From Myxococcales bacterium (lineage in GTDB: Bacteria > Myxococcota_C > UBA6777), in contig JACKEL010000004.1 of assembly GCA_020632975.1 (NCBI GenBank), positions 248,001 to 312,000 on the forward strand: 64,000 bases of DNA. Direction: 5' to 3'. Positions 62,901 through 64,000 of this stretch are shown one piece after another. Made by a program: the position numbers and the translations under genes. Positions within the stretch are counted from its first letter, which is position 1, and the number at the start of each line of letters is the position of its first letter. A model generated the notes under the pieces. The model had not been told where the DNA came from, searched no databases, and was given only the letters and a program-made list of their open reading frames with translations.

Positions 62901-62964
62901 TTCCGAGGCGTATCTCGACGATGTATTTCCCACCTGCGATGGGTGTGCCTTCTCTGACGATCAT
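59902..62964 (-). CDS. Tail-anchored serine/threonine protein kinase
   Basis: A 1,020-residue Hanks-type kinase from ATG 62964; a TTG at 63018 is an alternative start and neither has a strong ribosome site. LGKGGQAEVWKA is the glycine loop, Lys46 (VVIKIV) the ATP lysine, Glu65 the likely partner, HRDLKPEN the catalytic loop (Asp143), and DFG starts at 161, with GTPSYMSPEQ beyond. All residues needed for activity are present. Residues about 300-990 are a long, acidic, disorder-like linker rich in Ser, Pro, Glu and Asp. One helix (WIGGNIIVILTLVTIILVLI) closes the protein, so the kinase faces the cytoplasm with almost nothing outside. The pseudokinase follows at four bases. Confidence 0.9.
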   Translation of the reverse strand: MIVREGTPIAGGKYIVEIRLGKGGQAEVWKAQQLGVGGFSKDVVIKIVHAKALENPKVHQIFLNEAHLAAQLQHPNIVEIYDIGQHNELDYIVMELIRGQDLGRILETHVRKTGQPIPWTLVAQMMLGVCKGLHYAHTSKGRDGQALHLIHRDLKPENMLLTVDGFIKIIDFGMAKASNVQHKTQTGIIKGTPSYMSPEQITARPQDLRSDLFALGIIMYELCTGQRPFLGDMLPTLIYSILENHPEPLRKRAPRVPESFDNLVLKLLEKKPDDRYEDARQVQRALEKIIREDAPSGFHRDSLLNFAQRYAQPTEAPPPHEPERPSEPLAATDMVRPGYTPSPVPLMMYGNQTPNPMRQPAAPLATLFPENHDEAMEPTMSAPLEEVRKAAQGTPSSESSLTETQHRPSSTEISSPSHLPPGAVVGIPTEQTLRETVMPISEQDKLQQILLGYVASEPPVKNPSGPRHIDTKPTDPNAMPVSFSNEETEDLASALEANPDLLNAPLPGLFDDPLPAPPLPKEKPVPVKSPSSAILDSLSSDDLPEDDPLSFLDAFSAPLAFQPLTTNDAKPALSLFGEKPADDEKLASPASSQSSAPLASDKKIDISPSDALTKTADSSEDKEQTAPPVEDESSSAATVSSMLAVPDTLKPATQPSDEPGPESRSGLDAAPLEKTPLHGQDSAELQVPLIEPSEKSERKESSELAFQATAPLIEGISPEDAEAFFPPLLQRDAVGAEVSSTYQLVEELAEPPHRQRTSSLLLSDELSIEDLQFKLRHKEDTLLPGPRDLYEPEDSDFGGESTTIQPVPQAPQDPDEVIASSHAFDDDDEFAPTGILLPHQANEDDEGVTNIYQTNDPDDDFADAPTALRVSSPRIPSLRNADDEVFGNVVSMSQGEIPALSYRFDAPIEPQQLPVVDEEAATLRQGFSPLAGGAYDPNKPPPEYYQMLQGATPSQPEFSLELDEIAKEPHNDSGGDFTVLDVKLLERLQKRKQRLKWLWIGGNIIVILTLVTIILVLIKR

Positions 62965-63101
62965 GTGGCTTGCTTCTTCTTTGGGCTGCGGCAGTGTTTT
63001 TGAAGGGTTTACAGGCAAAAACCTTCCAAGAACATTGTCTTATCGCTGGTTGGGACAGTAGCTATCCGTTCTCAAGGATAATGGCCGTCCTCCATGGAAC
63101 T

Positions 63102-63129
63102 AGACTACCCATGCGCTGCTTGCTGTCAA
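63102..63129 (-). promoter_or_regulatory. Possible promoter for the kinase-pseudokinase pair
   Basis: On the complement, a perfect TTGACA, 16 bases, then TAGTCT, about 140 bases before the kinase ATG. The -10 match is only partial. Confidence 0.4.
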
Positions 63130-63187
63130 GAGAACAACATTTCTACAGACAAGAACTTGCGTGCGGTGGGAGAAGAGAAGTGGGACT

Positions 63188-63922
63188 TTAGTCTTCCAAG
63201 GCGAAGCGGACAGGGATGCGAAACTCAGCCCAAGCGCGGGCATATCCTGAGGGCAAGGTGGGAAGGGGCAGCGCAGCGCTTACCATGCGAACGGCCTCTT
63301 TGTCGAGAACGCCATAGCCGCTTGAGCGGAGGACCTTGGGAGGGCGCGCGAGGTTTCCTTTGGGGGTCACACGCAGCAAGACGACGACCAGACCTTCGAG
63401 GCCCATGCGTTGTGCCATCGGGGGGTAGCGTTTGTGGCGCTGGAGGACTTTTCCCAACATGCTGCGATAAGGGCCCAGATCCACGGGGGCTGCGGGGCGT
63501 GGAGTGGCTTTCGCAACTTTTCGTGGTGGAGGTGGCGGTGGATCGGGGCGGACCGGTTCGGGTCGAGCGACGGGTTGTGGCTCAGGTTGCACGATAGGCC
63601 GCGGCGTAGGCTTGGCGATGGGACGGGGGCGAGGTCGCATCACTGGGCGCGGCTTCGGACGTCGTATCCGCTTGCGTGGTTTGCGTTTTTTTGGTTTACG
63701 CTTGGGTGCAGGCTGCACGGGAGGCGTTGGCCGCGGTTGTGTGCGTGGTGGCGGAGGTGGCGGTGGTTTGCGAGCGATGAGTTTGATGCGCAACGGTGGC
63801 GGCGGGGGTGGTGGGCCTTGCATGCTCAATGGAAGCCAGCCCAAAAGACTGTGGGCCATGAGCGCGAAGACAAACGCCGTCAACCATGAGGTCTTTCTTG
63901 GGGTAGGGGGTTGAGTACGCAT
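63188..63922 (-). CDS. TonB-family energy transducer
   Basis: ATG at 63922 with AAGGA about eight bases upstream; 244 residues. One N-terminal membrane helix (WLTAFVFALMAHSLLGWL) is followed by a long periplasmic spacer almost wholly of Pro, Arg and Lys (RKPPPPPPPRTQ, then PKPRPVMRPRPRPIAKPTP), which should be extended. The C-terminal domain from about 165 has YPPMAQRMGLEGLVVVLLRVTPKG, GYGVLDKEAVRMV and FRIPVRF, the TonB fold. It would couple the proton gradient to outer-membrane receptors with ExbB/ExbD; neither those nor a receptor is in view, so a gliding- or TolA-like role is also possible. It lies 223 bases upstream of the kinase gene. Confidence 0.85.
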   Translation of the reverse strand: MRTQPPTPRKTSWLTAFVFALMAHSLLGWLPLSMQGPPPPPPPLRIKLIARKPPPPPPPRTQPRPTPPVQPAPKRKPKKRKPRKRIRRPKPRPVMRPRPRPIAKPTPRPIVQPEPQPVARPEPVRPDPPPPPPRKVAKATPRPAAPVDLGPYRSMLGKVLQRHKRYPPMAQRMGLEGLVVVLLRVTPKGNLARPPKVLRSSGYGVLDKEAVRMVSAALPLPTLPSGYARAWAEFRIPVRFALED

Positions 63923-64000
63923 CGGGTTGATCCTTTTTCTACACACGGGAGCCGAGATTAGGGATTGGGCTTTACATCTGCGGCGGCTAGAGAGACGGAT

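Overview
The window reads like a chromosomal segment of a Myxococcota-type (former deltaproteobacterial) bacterium. The evidence is a MYXO-CTERM-like tail on a von Willebrand/MopE-repeat surface protein, four Hanks-type serine/threonine kinase-like proteins in 64 kb, many lipoproteins with clear lipoboxes, an alpha-2-macroglobulin, a TonB-like protein and an LRR protein of eukaryotic flavour. Base composition is moderate, close to half GC by eye. No rRNA, tRNA, CRISPR array, transposase or integrase was seen, and coding density is high. This assignment is inference, not a database result.

Layout. 0-5.2 kb (minus): the N-terminus of an SLC12-like transporter running off the left edge, then a large alpha-2-macroglobulin lipoprotein that carries an OmpA-like domain where the bait region normally lies. 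5.4-9.8 kb (plus): polysaccharide deacetylase, M28 peptidase, PhyH-type dioxygenase, GNAT acetyltransferase. 9.75-10.27 kb: a cluster of palindromic repeats. 10.3-15.2 kb: a TetR-SpoIID operon, a small unknown gene and a four-helix membrane protein. 15.5-22.6 kb (plus): a compact run of BASS-family transporter, gamma-glutamyltransferase, murB and a large transmembrane kinase, linking wall-precursor synthesis to phospho-signalling. 22.9-27.3 kb: a beta-propeller lipoprotein behind a palindromic operator-like region, then yebC behind a strong promoter. 27.4-32.2 kb (minus): methyltransferase-like membrane protein, monoglyceride-lipase-like hydrolase, kinase, ApaH-like phosphatase. 32.4-33.9 kb (plus): Baeyer-Villiger-type monooxygenase. 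34-41.6 kb (minus): Sel1-repeat lipoprotein, a three-part DUF924/serine-hydrolase/LRR fusion preceded by a 24-codon ORF, and DsbD. 41.8-44.5 kb: the VWA/MYXO-CTERM protein. 44.6-47.6 kb (minus): YdjM-like membrane protein, pdxJ, a putative beta-barrel, two lipoproteins and a very strong terminator.

47.9-51.8 kb holds a STAND-type NTPase with an unassigned N-terminal alpha/beta domain and TPR-like C-terminus, followed 11 bases later by a small helical partner. This is the best candidate in the window for an undescribed conflict or immunity system. 51.8-53.7 kb (minus): cytochrome P450 and an unknown gene. 54.0-55.4 kb: a secreted two-repeat cysteine-rich protein and a second, larger repeat cluster. 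55.4-58.1 kb: slipin and a flavin amine oxidase. 58.1-63.9 kb (minus): TonB-like protein, an active kinase and a pseudokinase, both tail-anchored and 4 bases apart.

A cross-cutting feature is a dispersed hairpin with an 8-base arm, 6-base loop and 8-base arm (consensus GGGCGGCC-N6-GGCCGCCC). It occurs in three clusters, each ending at the stop codon of a minus-strand gene. One copy carries a compensatory base-pair change.
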